Below are positions 1-10,012 of a stretch of DNA of 64,000 bases, in pieces. Numbering within the stretch: the stretch's first letter is position 1; each line of letters opens with the position of its first letter. The stretch lies in assembly GCF_000802965.1 (NCBI RefSeq), contig NZ_JSAK01000022.1:1-64000 (forward strand), given 5' to 3'. The notes under the pieces are model-generated. The model did no database searches. It had not been told where the DNA came from and saw only the letters and a program-made list of their open reading frames with translations. The position numbers were made by a program, and so were the translations under genes. The stretch comes from Pseudomonas fluorescens. Its GTDB lineage: Bacteria; Pseudomonadota; Gammaproteobacteria; Pseudomonadales; Pseudomonadaceae.

Positions 1-24
1 ATCGCCAGCAAGCCAGCTCCTGCA
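1..24. repeat. REP-type half element (family A), cut by the window edge
   Basis: The first bases match one arm of the family-A palindrome seen elsewhere in this window (core CGCCAGCAAGCC followed by AGCTCCT). The partner arm would lie upstream of the window. Confidence 0.6.
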
Positions 25-67
25 GTTATAGGGTAAATGGGGGTTGTTCAAATAATCACCAATTACC

Positions 68-96
68 TTGCGCCTCTCTCGACCCTTCTCTACAAT
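68..96 (+). promoter_or_regulatory. Candidate sigma-70 promoter of the rpsF operon
   Basis: TTGCGC at 68-73 and TACAAT at 91-96 are separated by 17 bases, about 120 bases upstream of rpsF. The -10 matches consensus at five of six positions; the -35 is weaker. Ribosomal operons of this type usually have a strong housekeeping promoter; this assignment rests on motif and position only. Confidence 0.5.
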
Positions 97-214
97 TGCG
101 CCCCTTGCTGTGATGGCAGGCACGCATGTGTCTAGCGTCCGCAAGTCCATAAGTGTCATTCACTCCTTGTCTGACCGCTTTTGAGCGGCAGGCTACAACC
201 CGTAAGGAGCATTC

Positions 215-637
215 ATGCGTCATTACGAAATCATCTTTTTGGTCCACCCGGATCAAAGCGAGCAAGTCGGCGGCATGGTTGAGCGTTACACCAAGCTGAT
301 CGAAGAAGACGGCGGCAAAATCCACCGTCTGGAAGATTGGGGCCGTCGTCAACTGGCCTACGCAATCAACAATGTTCACAAGGCTCACTACGTGATGCTG
401 AACGTTGAGTGCACTGGCAAGGCCCTGGCCGAGCTGGAAGACAACTTCCGCTACAACGATGCAGTGATCCGTAACCTGGTCATCCGTCGCGAAGAAGCCG
501 TTACCGGCCAATCCGAGATGCTCAAGGCTGAAGAAAACCGCAGTGAGCGCCGTGAGCGTCGCGACCGTCCTGAGCACGAAGGCGCTGAAAGCGCTGACAG
601 TGATGACAGCGACAACAGCGATAACGCTGACGAGTAA
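215..637 (+). CDS. rpsF: 30S ribosomal protein S6
   Basis: This is small-subunit ribosomal protein S6, which pairs with S18 on the central domain of 16S rRNA. The 140-residue product opens with the S6 signature MRHYEIIFLVHPDQSEQV and has the LEDWGRRQLAYAI core near residue 40. The last 40 or so residues form a charged, Asp/Ser/Glu-rich tail, as in other pseudomonads; in E. coli the S6 tail is the target of RimK glutamylation. An AAGGAG Shine-Dalgarno precedes the ATG. rpsR follows after 28 bases, so this is the first gene of the S6-S18-membrane protein-L9 operon. Confidence 0.97.
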   Translation: MRHYEIIFLVHPDQSEQVGGMVERYTKLIEEDGGKIHRLEDWGRRQLAYAINNVHKAHYVMLNVECTGKALAELEDNFRYNDAVIRNLVIRREEAVTGQSEMLKAEENRSERRERRDRPEHEGAESADSDDSDNSDNADE

Positions 638-665
638 TCCACGGACCTTTTAAGGAGCCTATCAA

Positions 666-896
666 ATGGCACGTTTCTTCCGTCGTCGTAAATTCTGCCG
701 CTTCACCGCTGAAGACGTGAAAGAGATCGATTACAAAGATCTCAACACTCTGAAAGCCTACGTATCCGAGACCGGCAAAATTGTTCCAAGCCGCATCACC
801 GGTACCAAAGCTCGTTATCAGCGTCAGCTGGCCACCGCTATCAAGCGCGCCCGCTTCCTGGCCCTGCTGGCCTACACCGACAGCCACGGCCGCTGA
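666..896 (+). CDS. rpsR: 30S ribosomal protein S18
   Basis: Small-subunit ribosomal protein S18, the S6 partner. The product is 76 residues, the normal length, with the basic N-terminus [13 protein letters not shown] and the conserved segment around [24 protein letters not shown]. An AAGGAG ribosome-binding site lies just upstream of the ATG. It sits between rpsF and a membrane-protein gene in the usual gammaproteobacterial order, so co-transcription with rpsF and rplI is very likely. Nothing unusual is seen. Confidence 0.97.
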
Positions 897-932
897 GACC
901 GGGCAGTCGACACGTAGCAAAGGATTGAATGT

Positions 933-1826
933 ATGCGTGCCTTAGCTGAGTTCATCATGCGGGGCCGTATGCAGGCCACTCTGGTAGTGGCTGGATGCGC
1001 GGCATTGCCGTTGTTGTATTGGTTGGGTGCTGCCGCCGGATGCCTTGTGCTCCTGCGGCGCGGATTGAGGGACGCCTTGGGCGTTCTTGCTCTGGGACTG
1101 CTGCCGGCATTGGTCTGGTGGCTTAAATTCGACGACCCACGGGCACTTCTGGTGCTGCTGGGGTCTTCGGGCCTTGCGTTGGTTTTGCGCGCAAGCGAGT
1201 CCTGGAACCGCGTGCTGCTGGTCAGCATAGCGATGGGAGTGGTGTTTTCAGTGGTGCTGGGGACGGCTTTTGGTCCTCAGATCGAGATGCTGGCGCAGGC
1301 TTTGATAAAAGTCATGCCGTCGCTACTCGGTGAGGTCTACCAGAAGATGTCGGTAGACGAGCAAGCGCGTTTCGCGTCCCTGATAGCACCAATCCTGACC
1401 GGCCTGATTGCGGCCTTGTTGCAAATCGTCAGTGTGCTGAGCCTGATTATCGGGCGCTACTGGCAGGCGTTGTTGTACAACCCCGGTGGTTTCGGTCGCG
1501 AGTTTCGCGCCATCCGAATCCCGCTGGGTCCCGCGATGTTGCTGCTGGCGGGCATGGTTGTGACACCGAATTTCGGTGCCCAGATGTCCATGCTTGTGCC
1601 GTTGTGCAGCGTACCGCTGGTTTTCGCCGGGCTGGCCCTGATTCACGGGCTGGTGGCGCGAAAGCGACTGGCCAAATTCTGGCTGGTGGGGTTGTACGTC
1701 ACGCTGTTGCTGTTCATGCAGCTGATCTATCCGTTGCTGGTGGTCCTGGCCATCGTCGACAGCCTGATTGATTTTCGCGGTCGTCTGGCGTCGAAAGACG
1801 CCGATAACGCGAACGGTGAAGGTTAA
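933..1826 (+). CDS. DUF2232-type integral membrane protein
   Basis: A 297-residue polytopic inner-membrane protein of unknown function. Hydrophobic segments follow one another through most of the chain (roughly residues 10-60, 65-110, 145-170, 195-245 and 250-280), suggesting seven or eight transmembrane helices; the C-terminal tail is short and charged. Pseudomonads and relatives commonly carry a DUF2232/YybS-like protein at exactly this place between rpsR and rplI. The gene starts 36 bases after rpsR and ends 19 bases before rplI, so it is inside the ribosomal operon. Family assignment comes from position and topology rather than a catalytic motif; no function can be proposed. Confidence 0.8.
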   Translation: MRALAEFIMRGRMQATLVVAGCAALPLLYWLGAAAGCLVLLRRGLRDALGVLALGLLPALVWWLKFDDPRALLVLLGSSGLALVLRASESWNRVLLVSIAMGVVFSVVLGTAFGPQIEMLAQALIKVMPSLLGEVYQKMSVDEQARFASLIAPILTGLIAALLQIVSVLSLIIGRYWQALLYNPGGFGREFRAIRIPLGPAMLLLAGMVVTPNFGAQMSMLVPLCSVPLVFAGLALIHGLVARKRLAKFWLVGLYVTLLLFMQLIYPLLVVLAIVDSLIDFRGRLASKDADNANGEG

Positions 1827-1845
1827 AAGTTAAGAGGATTTTCAC

Positions 1846-2292
1846 ATGCAACTGATCCTTCTGGAAAAAGTCACCAACCTGGGCAACCTGGGTGACAAAG
1901 TGAACGTTAAGGCTGGTTACGGTCGTAACTACCTGCTGCCTTACGGCAAAGCTACCGCCGCGACCCCAGCCAACCTGGCTGCGTTCGAAGAGCGTCGTGC
2001 TGAGCTGGAAAAAGCAGCAGCAGATCGTAAATCGTCGGCTGAAAGCCGCGCTGCCCAACTGGCTGAGCTGGAAGTGACTATCACTGCCACCGCTGGCGAC
2101 GAAGGCAAGCTGTTCGGTTCGATCGGTACTCACGACATCGCTGACGCACTGACCGCCTCCGGCGTTGAAGTGCAGAAGAGCGAAGTTCGTCTGCCGAACG
2201 GCACCATCCGCAACGTAGGTGAATTCGACGTAGCCGTGCACCTGCACGCCGAAGTTGAAGCCACCGTACGCGTTGTCGTGGTAGCAGCTTAA
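1846..2292 (+). CDS. rplI: 50S ribosomal protein L9
   Basis: Large-subunit ribosomal protein L9, an elongated protein that binds 23S rRNA near the L1 stalk. The 148-residue product has the standard N-terminal domain (MQLILLEKVTNLGNLGDKV, then the Gly/Lys-rich GYGRNYLLPYGKA loop), a long charged helix at about residues 45-75, and the C-terminal RNA-binding domain. An AAGAGG ribosome-binding site precedes the ATG. It is the last gene of the S6 operon and is followed by a clear intrinsic terminator. Confidence 0.97.
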   Translation: MQLILLEKVTNLGNLGDKVNVKAGYGRNYLLPYGKATAATPANLAAFEERRAELEKAAADRKSSAESRAAQLAELEVTITATAGDEGKLFGSIGTHDIADALTASGVEVQKSEVRLPNGTIRNVGEFDVAVHLHAEVEATVRVVVVAA

Positions 2293-2337
2293 GCAGCACT
2301 TGTCGGCTGGCACCCTCGGGTGCTTGCCGGTAACATC

Positions 2338-2374
2338 GGGCACGATCCTGTTTACAGGTCGTGCCCTTTGTCTT
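2338..2374 (+). terminator. Intrinsic terminator after rplI
   Basis: GGGCACGA and TCGTGCCC form an outer stem, extended by CCTG/CAGG around a TTTA loop, and are followed by a T-rich tail (TTTGTCTTTCT). It lies 45 bases after the rplI stop and separates the ribosomal operon from dnaB. Confidence 0.85.
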
Positions 2375-2427
2375 TCTGGTAACACCCGTTTTCAAACCCC
2401 TGCTTTTCCTTAAAAAACCAAGTGGCC

Positions 2428-3825
2428 ATGAACGAAATCTCCGCTCCTGAGCAATACGATCTGCAAACCGCCGCGCTGAAAGTGCCGCCGCATTCCATCG
2501 AGGCCGAACAGGCTGTACTCGGTGGTCTGATGCTGGACAACAACGCCTGGGAACGCGTGCTCGACCAAGTCTCCGACGGCGATTTCTATCGACATGACCA
2601 CCGCCTGATTTTCCGTGCGATCGCCAAACTGGCCGATCAGAACTCCCCGATCGACGTCGTGACCCTTGCCGAGCAATTGGATAAGGAAGGTCAGACTTCG
2701 CAGGTCGGTGGCCTCGGTTACCTTGGCGAACTGGCGAAGAACACGCCGTCCGTCGCCAACATCAAGGCCTATGCGCAAATCGTTCGCCAGCGAGCGACGT
2801 TGCGCCAACTGATCGGCATCAGCACCGAGATCGCCGACAGCGCTTTCAACCCGGAAGGCCGCACCGCCGAGGAAATCCTCGACGAAGCCGAGCGTCAGAT
2901 CTTCGCGATTGCCGAGGCCCGCCCGAAAACCGGCGGCCCGGTAGGTGTGAATGACTTGTTGACCAAGGCCATCGACCGCATCGACACCTTGTTCAACACC
3001 GACAACGCCATCACCGGCCTGTCCACCGGTTACACCGACCTCGACGAGAAAACCAGCGGCCTGCAACCGGCCGACCTGATCATCGTCGCCGGCCGTCCAT
3101 CGATGGGTAAAACCACCTTCGCCATGAACCTGGTGGAAAACGCCGTACTGCGTAGCGACAAAGCGGTGCTGGTGTATTCCCTCGAGATGCCAGGTGAATC
3201 GCTGGTCATGCGTATGCTCTCCTCGTTGGGGCGGATTGATCAGACCAAGGTGCGTTCCGGCCAACTGGAAGATGACGATTGGCCGCGTCTGACCTCGGCC
3301 GTCAACCTGCTCAACGATCGCAAGCTGTTCATCGACGATACTGCCGGCATCAGCCCGTCGGAAATGCGTGCGCGTACCCGACGTCTGGCGCGGGAACACG
3401 GTGACATCGGCCTGATCATGATCGACTACCTGCAACTGATGCAGATTCCAGGATCGGGCGGCGACAACCGAACGAACGAGATTTCTGAAATCTCGCGCTC
3501 CTTGAAAGCTCTGGCCAAGGAATTCAACTGCCCGGTGGTTGCCCTGTCCCAGCTCAACCGCTCCCTGGAGCAACGACCGAACAAGCGGCCAATCAACTCC
3601 GACCTCCGGGAATCCGGAGCGATCGAGCAGGACGCCGACGTCATCATGTTTGTGTACCGCGACGAGGTGTATCACCCCGAAACCGAGCACAAAGGCATTG
3701 CCGAAATCATCATCGGCAAACAGCGGAACGGCCCGATCGGGTTTATCCGCCTGGCCTTTATCGGTAAGTACACGCGATTCGAGAACCTGGCGCCGGGTAG
3801 CTATAACTTTGATGATGACGAATGA
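2428..3825 (+). CDS. dnaB: Replicative DNA helicase DnaB
   Basis: The hexameric 5'-3' helicase that unwinds DNA at the replication fork and recruits DnaG primase. The 465-residue product has the N-terminal DnaB domain (residues about 20-120) and the RecA-like ATPase domain from about residue 180. Walker A is GRPSMGKTT at residues 222-230 and the Walker B region is IGLIMIDYLQLM. The ATG at 2428 (MNEISAPEQYD) is preferred over an in-frame GTG at 2422, because pseudomonad DnaB proteins normally start at this Met. No intein or insertion interrupts the gene. Its place behind rplI is the usual gammaproteobacterial order. Confidence 0.96.
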   Translation: MNEISAPEQYDLQTAALKVPPHSIEAEQAVLGGLMLDNNAWERVLDQVSDGDFYRHDHRLIFRAIAKLADQNSPIDVVTLAEQLDKEGQTSQVGGLGYLGELAKNTPSVANIKAYAQIVRQRATLRQLIGISTEIADSAFNPEGRTAEEILDEAERQIFAIAEARPKTGGPVGVNDLLTKAIDRIDTLFNTDNAITGLSTGYTDLDEKTSGLQPADLIIVAGRPSMGKTTFAMNLVENAVLRSDKAVLVYSLEMPGESLVMRMLSSLGRIDQTKVRSGQLEDDDWPRLTSAVNLLNDRKLFIDDTAGISPSEMRARTRRLAREHGDIGLIMIDYLQLMQIPGSGGDNRTNEISEISRSLKALAKEFNCPVVALSQLNRSLEQRPNKRPINSDLRESGAIEQDADVIMFVYRDEVYHPETEHKGIAEIIIGKQRNGPIGFIRLAFIGKYTRFENLAPGSYNFDDDE

Positions 3826-3845
3826 TTTATAGCACCTGATCGGGC

Positions 3846-3943
3846 CCCATCGCTGGCAAGCCAGCTCCCACAGGGTTCTGTGTGATACCAAAATAGCAGG
3901 TACACCATAAATCATTGTGGGAGCTGGCTTGCCAGCGATGGGG
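3846..3943. repeat. REP pair, family A
   Basis: Two inverted arms (CATCGCTGGCAAGCCAGCTC and its reverse complement) about 45 bases apart, just after dnaB. Each arm is itself an imperfect palindrome around GGCAAGCC. Typical Pseudomonas intergenic REP doublet. Confidence 0.85.
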
Positions 3944-3988
3944 TCACCGCAATTTCCGACCACAGCCGTCGGAATTGGTCAAAATTTG

Positions 3989-3997
3989 TGCTATATT
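3989..3997 (+). promoter_or_regulatory. Possible extended -10 promoter of the ygiQ-type gene
   Basis: TGCTATATT is an extended -10 motif 44 bases before the start codon at 4041. No good -35 is visible. A small inverted repeat (TCCGAC/GTCGGA, about 3955-3973) lies directly upstream. Confidence 0.4.
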
Positions 3998-4040
3998 CCG
4001 CGCCCGCGAAATTCAATGAAAGCCAACACCGGTTATCGAC

Positions 4041-6344
<2,304 letters not shown>

Positions 6345-6364
6345 GCTGCGCTTGAGCTGAACAG

Positions 6365-6390
6365 AACGCCAACCTTCGGGTTGGCGTTTT
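6365..6390 (+). terminator. Intrinsic terminator after ygiQ
   Basis: A ten-base stem AACGCCAACC/GGTTGGCGTT closed by a TTCG tetraloop and followed by TT then GCATTT, 20 bases after the stop codon. Confidence 0.85.
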
Positions 6391-6402
6391 GCATTTCAGG
6401 GT

Positions 6403-6494
6403 GAAGATCAAAAGATCGCAGCCTGCGGCAGCTCCTACAGGGAAACGCGAACTCCTGTGTAGGAGCTGCCGCAGGCTGCGATCTTTTGATCTTC
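6403..6494. repeat. REP pair, family B
   Basis: Inverted arms GATCGCAGCCTGCGGCAGCT and reverse complement, extended by AAGATCAAAA/TTTTGATCTT at the outer ends. First complete copy of family B in the window. Confidence 0.85.
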
Positions 6495-6594
6495 GCCACA
6501 TTTACGTGCAAACGATGCAAACCATTTTCCCGCCTCGCCCGATTTTGGTGCTGTACTGCCTCCAGTAACCGGAGAAAGCGCCAGCGCTGCTGGA

Positions 6595-6610
6595 TGGCAT
6601 AAGTCTTGCG
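6595..6610 (+). promoter_or_regulatory. Candidate sigma-54 (-24/-12) promoter of the transglutaminase cluster
   Basis: TGGCATAAGTCTTGCG has the invariant GG and GC of an RpoN promoter separated by exactly ten bases. It ends about 39 bases before the GTG start at 6649. A TTTTGGTGC half-site resembling half of an NtrC operator lies just upstream (about 6543-6551). This points to nitrogen-responsive, activator-dependent transcription. Motif-based only. Confidence 0.6.
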
Positions 6611-6648
6611 CGCTTTCGAATACGCTTAGGGCTCGCAGGAGGCACGCC

Positions 6649-9600
6649 GTGTCGATTCATGTCGCATTGCACCACGTCACGCATTACCGCTACGACCGCG
6701 CCATCGAGCTCGGTCCGCAGATCGTTCGCCTGCGCCCGGCCGCCCACAGTCGCACGCGGATTCTGTCCTATGCGCTGAAAGTGTCGCCCGAGCAGCACTT
6801 CATCAACTGGCAACAGGACCCGCAGGGCAATTACCTGGCGCGTCTGGTGTTCCCGGAGAAAACCAGCGAGTTGCGGATCGAAGTCGATCTGTTGGCCGAA
6901 ATGGCGGTGTTCAATCCATTCGACTTCTTCCTTGAACCGTACGCCGAAAAAATCCCTTTCGCCTACGCCGCAGACGAGCGCAAGGAACTGGCGCCGTACT
7001 TGGAAACCTTGCCGCTGACGCCGAAATTCAAGGCGTATCTGGACGGTATTGATCGCACGCCGTTGCCCGCTGTGGATTTCCTCGTCGCCCTCAACCAGCG
7101 CCTGAGCGAAGACATCGGCTACCTGATCCGCATGGAGCCGGGTGTGCAAACGCCCGAGCACACCCTCGAACAGGCTTCCGGCTCCTGCCGCGATTCCGCG
7201 TGGTTGCTGGTGCAACTGCTGCGCAACCTGGGTCTGGCCGCGCGATTTGTTTCCGGCTACTTGATCCAGCTGACGGCCGATGTGAAGAGCCTCGACGGAC
7301 CTTCGGGTACCGAAGTCGACTTCACCGACCTGCACGCCTGGTGCGAGGTGTATTTGCCCGGCGCTGGCTGGATCGGCCTGGACGCGACGTCAGGGCTGTT
7401 TGCCGGTGAAGGACACATTCCGTTGGCCTGTAGTCCCGATCCGTCCTCAGCGGCACCCATCAGTGGCTTGGTGGAACCGTGCGAGTGCGAATTCAGCCAC
7501 GAAATGTCGGTGGAGCGGATTTGGGAAGCGCCACGGGTAACCAAGCCCTACACCGAGGAGCAGTGGCTGGCGATTCAGGCGCTGGGCCGGCAGATCGATG
7601 CCGACCTTCTGGAAGGTGATGTGCGCCTGACCATGGGGGGCGAGCCGACCTTCGTGTCCATCGACGACCCGGATGGTGCCGAGTGGAATACCGCTGCATT
7701 GGGCCCGGACAAACGTCGTCTGTCCGCCGAACTGTTCCAGCGCATGCGCCAGCACTACGCACCCAAGGGCCTGGTGCATTTCGGGCAGGGCAAGTGGTAC
7801 CCCGGCGAGCAATTGCCGCGCTGGTCACTCAACTGCTACTGGCGCCGCGATGGCGTGCCGATCTGGCACAACGCCGCGCTGATCGCCGACGAGCAGGAAG
7901 ACTACGGCGCCAATGGCGAATTGGCTGGGCGTTTCCTGGCGAGCGTTGCCGAACGCCTGAAAATTCCAACACGTTTTGTGTTCCCGGCCTACGAAGACAA
8001 TTTCTATTACCTCTGGCGCGAAGGCACTTTGCCGCAGAATGTCAGCGCTGAAGACTCGCGCCTGGAAGAACCGCTGGAGCGTGCGCGTCTGCGAAAAGTC
8101 TTCAGCCAGGGCCTGGACAAAGTGATTGGCCAAGTCCTGCCGCTGGCGCGCACCGCCAAGGGTGATCAGTGGCAGAGCGGACGCTGGTATTTGCGTGACG
8201 AGCATTGCCGACTGGTGCCGGGGGATTCGCCGCTGGGCTATCGCTTGCCGCTCGGCTCGCAGCCTTGGGTGAAGGCGGCGGAGTATCCGTTCATTCATCC
8301 GCAGGACCCGAATCAGGATTTCCCGCCACTGCCCGATACAGCACAACTTCAGAGCCAAGGCACTGCTGCCCTTATTGAGGATCGAGCTCCGAAAATCGAC
8401 GAATCTGCCGACTGGCTAACCCGCACCGCGTTTTGCGCCGAGGCGCGGGAAGGTCGGTTGTACCTGTTCATGCCGCCGCTGGAGCGGGTCGAGGACTACC
8501 TGGAACTGGTCGCTGCCATCGAAGCCACTGCCGAAGAACTGCGTTGCCCGGTTCTGCTGGAAGGCTATGAACCGCCGAGCGATCCGCGTTTGAGCAACTT
8601 CCGCGTCACGCCGGATCCGGGCGTGATTGAGGTCAACGTTCAGCCGTCCGCGACGTGGGACGAGTTGGTCGAGCGCACTGAATTCCTCTACGAAGAGGCA
8701 CGCCAGACGCGCCTGACCACCGAGAAATTCATGATCGACGGCCGACACACCGGCACCGGCGGAGGTAACCATTTCGTACTGGGTGGCGCGACACCGGCTG
8801 ACTCACCGTTTCTGCGGCGTCCGGATTTGCTGCGCAGCCTGATCAGTTACTGGCATAACCATCCGTCGCTGTCCTATCTGTTTTCCGGATTGTTCATTGG
8901 GCCGACTTCGCAAGCGCCGCGCGTTGATGAAGCGCGCAACGATGCCTTGTATGAACTGGAAATCGCCTTCGCGCAGATGCCTGAGCCAGGCGAGGAGTGT
9001 GCGCCGTGGCTGGTCGACCGGTTGCTGCGCAATCTGTTGATCGACGTCACCGGCAACACCCACCGTGCCGAATTCTGCATCGACAAACTCTATTCGCCGG
9101 ATGGCGCGACAGGTCGCCTTGGCTTGCTGGAACTGCGCGCCTTCGAAATGCCGCCCCACGCACGCATGAGCCTGGCCCAGCAGTTATTGCTGCGGGCGCT
9201 GGTGGCGCGGTTCTGGCGCGAGCCGTATGCGCCGCCAAAACTGGCGCGCTGGGGCACGGAGCTGCACGACCGCTTCCTGTTGCCGCACTTTATCGAGCAG
9301 GATTTCGCTGATGTCATCGTCGATCTCAACGCCGCCGGTTACCCGGTGCGGGCCGAGTGGTTTGCGGCGCATCTGGAATTCCGTTTTCCCAAGGTCGGTG
9401 ATTACGCCGTCAGTGGCGTGGCGCTGGAACTGCGTCAGGCGCTTGAGCCGTGGCATGTGCTGGGCGAGGAGGGCGCGGTCGGTGGCACGGTGCGTTACGT
9501 GGATTCGTCGCTGGAGCGCTTGCAGGTCAAGCTCACCGGGCTGGCGCCCCAGCGTTATCTGCTGACCTGCAACGGGATCCCGGTGCCGTTGCAGCCGACA

Positions 9601-9924
9601 GGGCGGGTTGGCGAGTTTGTCGCGGGGGTACGTTTCCGCGCGTGGCAACCGGCCAATTGTCTGCAACCGACCATCCCGGTGCATGCGCCGCTGGTGTTCG
9701 ACCTGCTCGACACCTGGATGGGCCGCTCCTTGGGCGGTTGCCAGTACCACGTAGCCCACCCGGGCGGGCGCAACTATGACAGCTTGCCGGTGAACGCCAA
9801 CGAGGCTGAGAGCCGGCGAATGGCGCGTTTCTTCCGGATCGGACACACGCCTGGGAAACTTCCTATACCGATTCTGGAAATTAACGACGAGCTACCGATG
9901 ACTCTCGATTTGCGACGTTTCTAA
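6649..9924 (+). CDS. Transglutaminase-like / DUF2126 protein
   Basis: A 1,091-residue cytoplasmic protein with two parts. Residues 1-290 are a bacterial transglutaminase-like module: an N-terminal beta region followed by the core with Cys180 (GSCRDSA), His229 (DLHAWCEVY) and Asp245 (GLDATSG). From about residue 320 (LLEGDVRLTMGGEPTFVS) to the end is the DUF2126 domain of unknown function. The GTG start is chosen because a perfect AGGAGG lies six bases upstream. It is the first of three genes that recur together in many bacteria and that published comparative genomics (Iyer and colleagues, amidoligase survey) linked to formation or processing of an unidentified peptide. The substrate is unknown; either hydrolysis or amide transfer is possible. 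Confidence 0.9.
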   Translation: MSIHVALHHVTHYRYDRAIELGPQIVRLRPAAHSRTRILSYALKVSPEQHFINWQQDPQGNYLARLVFPEKTSELRIEVDLLAEMAVFNPFDFFLEPYAEKIPFAYAADERKELAPYLETLPLTPKFKAYLDGIDRTPLPAVDFLVALNQRLSEDIGYLIRMEPGVQTPEHTLEQASGSCRDSAWLLVQLLRNLGLAARFVSGYLIQLTADVKSLDGPSGTEVDFTDLHAWCEVYLPGAGWIGLDATSGLFAGEGHIPLACSPDPSSAAPISGLVEPCECEFSHEMSVERIWEAPRVTKPYTEEQWLAIQALGRQIDADLLEGDVRLTMGGEPTFVSIDDPDGAEWNTAALGPDKRRLSAELFQRMRQHYAPKGLVHFGQGKWYPGEQLPRWSLNCYWRRDGVPIWHNAALIADEQEDYGANGELAGRFLASVAERLKIPTRFVFPAYEDNFYYLWREGTLPQNVSAEDSRLEEPLERARLRKVFSQGLDKVIGQVLPLARTAKGDQWQSGRWYLRDEHCRLVPGDSPLGYRLPLGSQPWVKAAEYPFIHPQDPNQDFPPLPDTAQLQSQGTAALIEDRAPKIDESADWLTRTAFCAEAREGRLYLFMPPLERVEDYLELVAAIEATAEELRCPVLLEGYEPPSDPRLSNFRVTPDPGVIEVNVQPSATWDELVERTEFLYEEARQTRLTTEKFMIDGRHTGTGGGNHFVLGGATPADSPFLRRPDLLRSLISYWHNHPSLSYLFSGLFIGPTSQAPRVDEARNDALYELEIAFAQMPEPGEECAPWLVDRLLRNLLIDVTGNTHRAEFCIDKLYSPDGATGRLGLLELRAFEMPPHARMSLAQQLLLRALVARFWREPYAPPKLARWGTELHDRFLLPHFIEQDFADVIVDLNAAGYPVRAEWFAAHLEFRFPKVGDYAVSGVALELRQALEPWHVLGEEGAVGGTVRYVDSSLERLQVKLTGLAPQRYLLTCNGIPVPLQPTGRVGEFVAGVRFRAWQPANCLQPTIPVHAPLVFDLLDTWMGRSLGGCQYHVAHPGGRNYDSLPVNANEAESRRMARFFRIGHTPGKLPIPILEINDELPMTLDLRRF

Positions 9925-9933
9925 ACCGTACGC

Positions 9934-9964
9934 GACGCTCGGATTTTTCGTATATCCGGGCGTC
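9934..9964 (+). terminator. Hairpin between cluster genes 1 and 2 (attenuator-like)
   Basis: GACGCTCGGAT pairs with ATCCGGGCGTC (ten of eleven, with one G-T mismatch) around a nine-base loop. No T-run follows, so full termination is doubtful. It may stabilise mRNA or set gene dosage between the two genes. Confidence 0.35.
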
Positions 9965-10012
9965 ATGAGCCTGCGTTAGTCTGACCGTTCCTTGCTGTCT
10001 GCCGAGCTTTCC

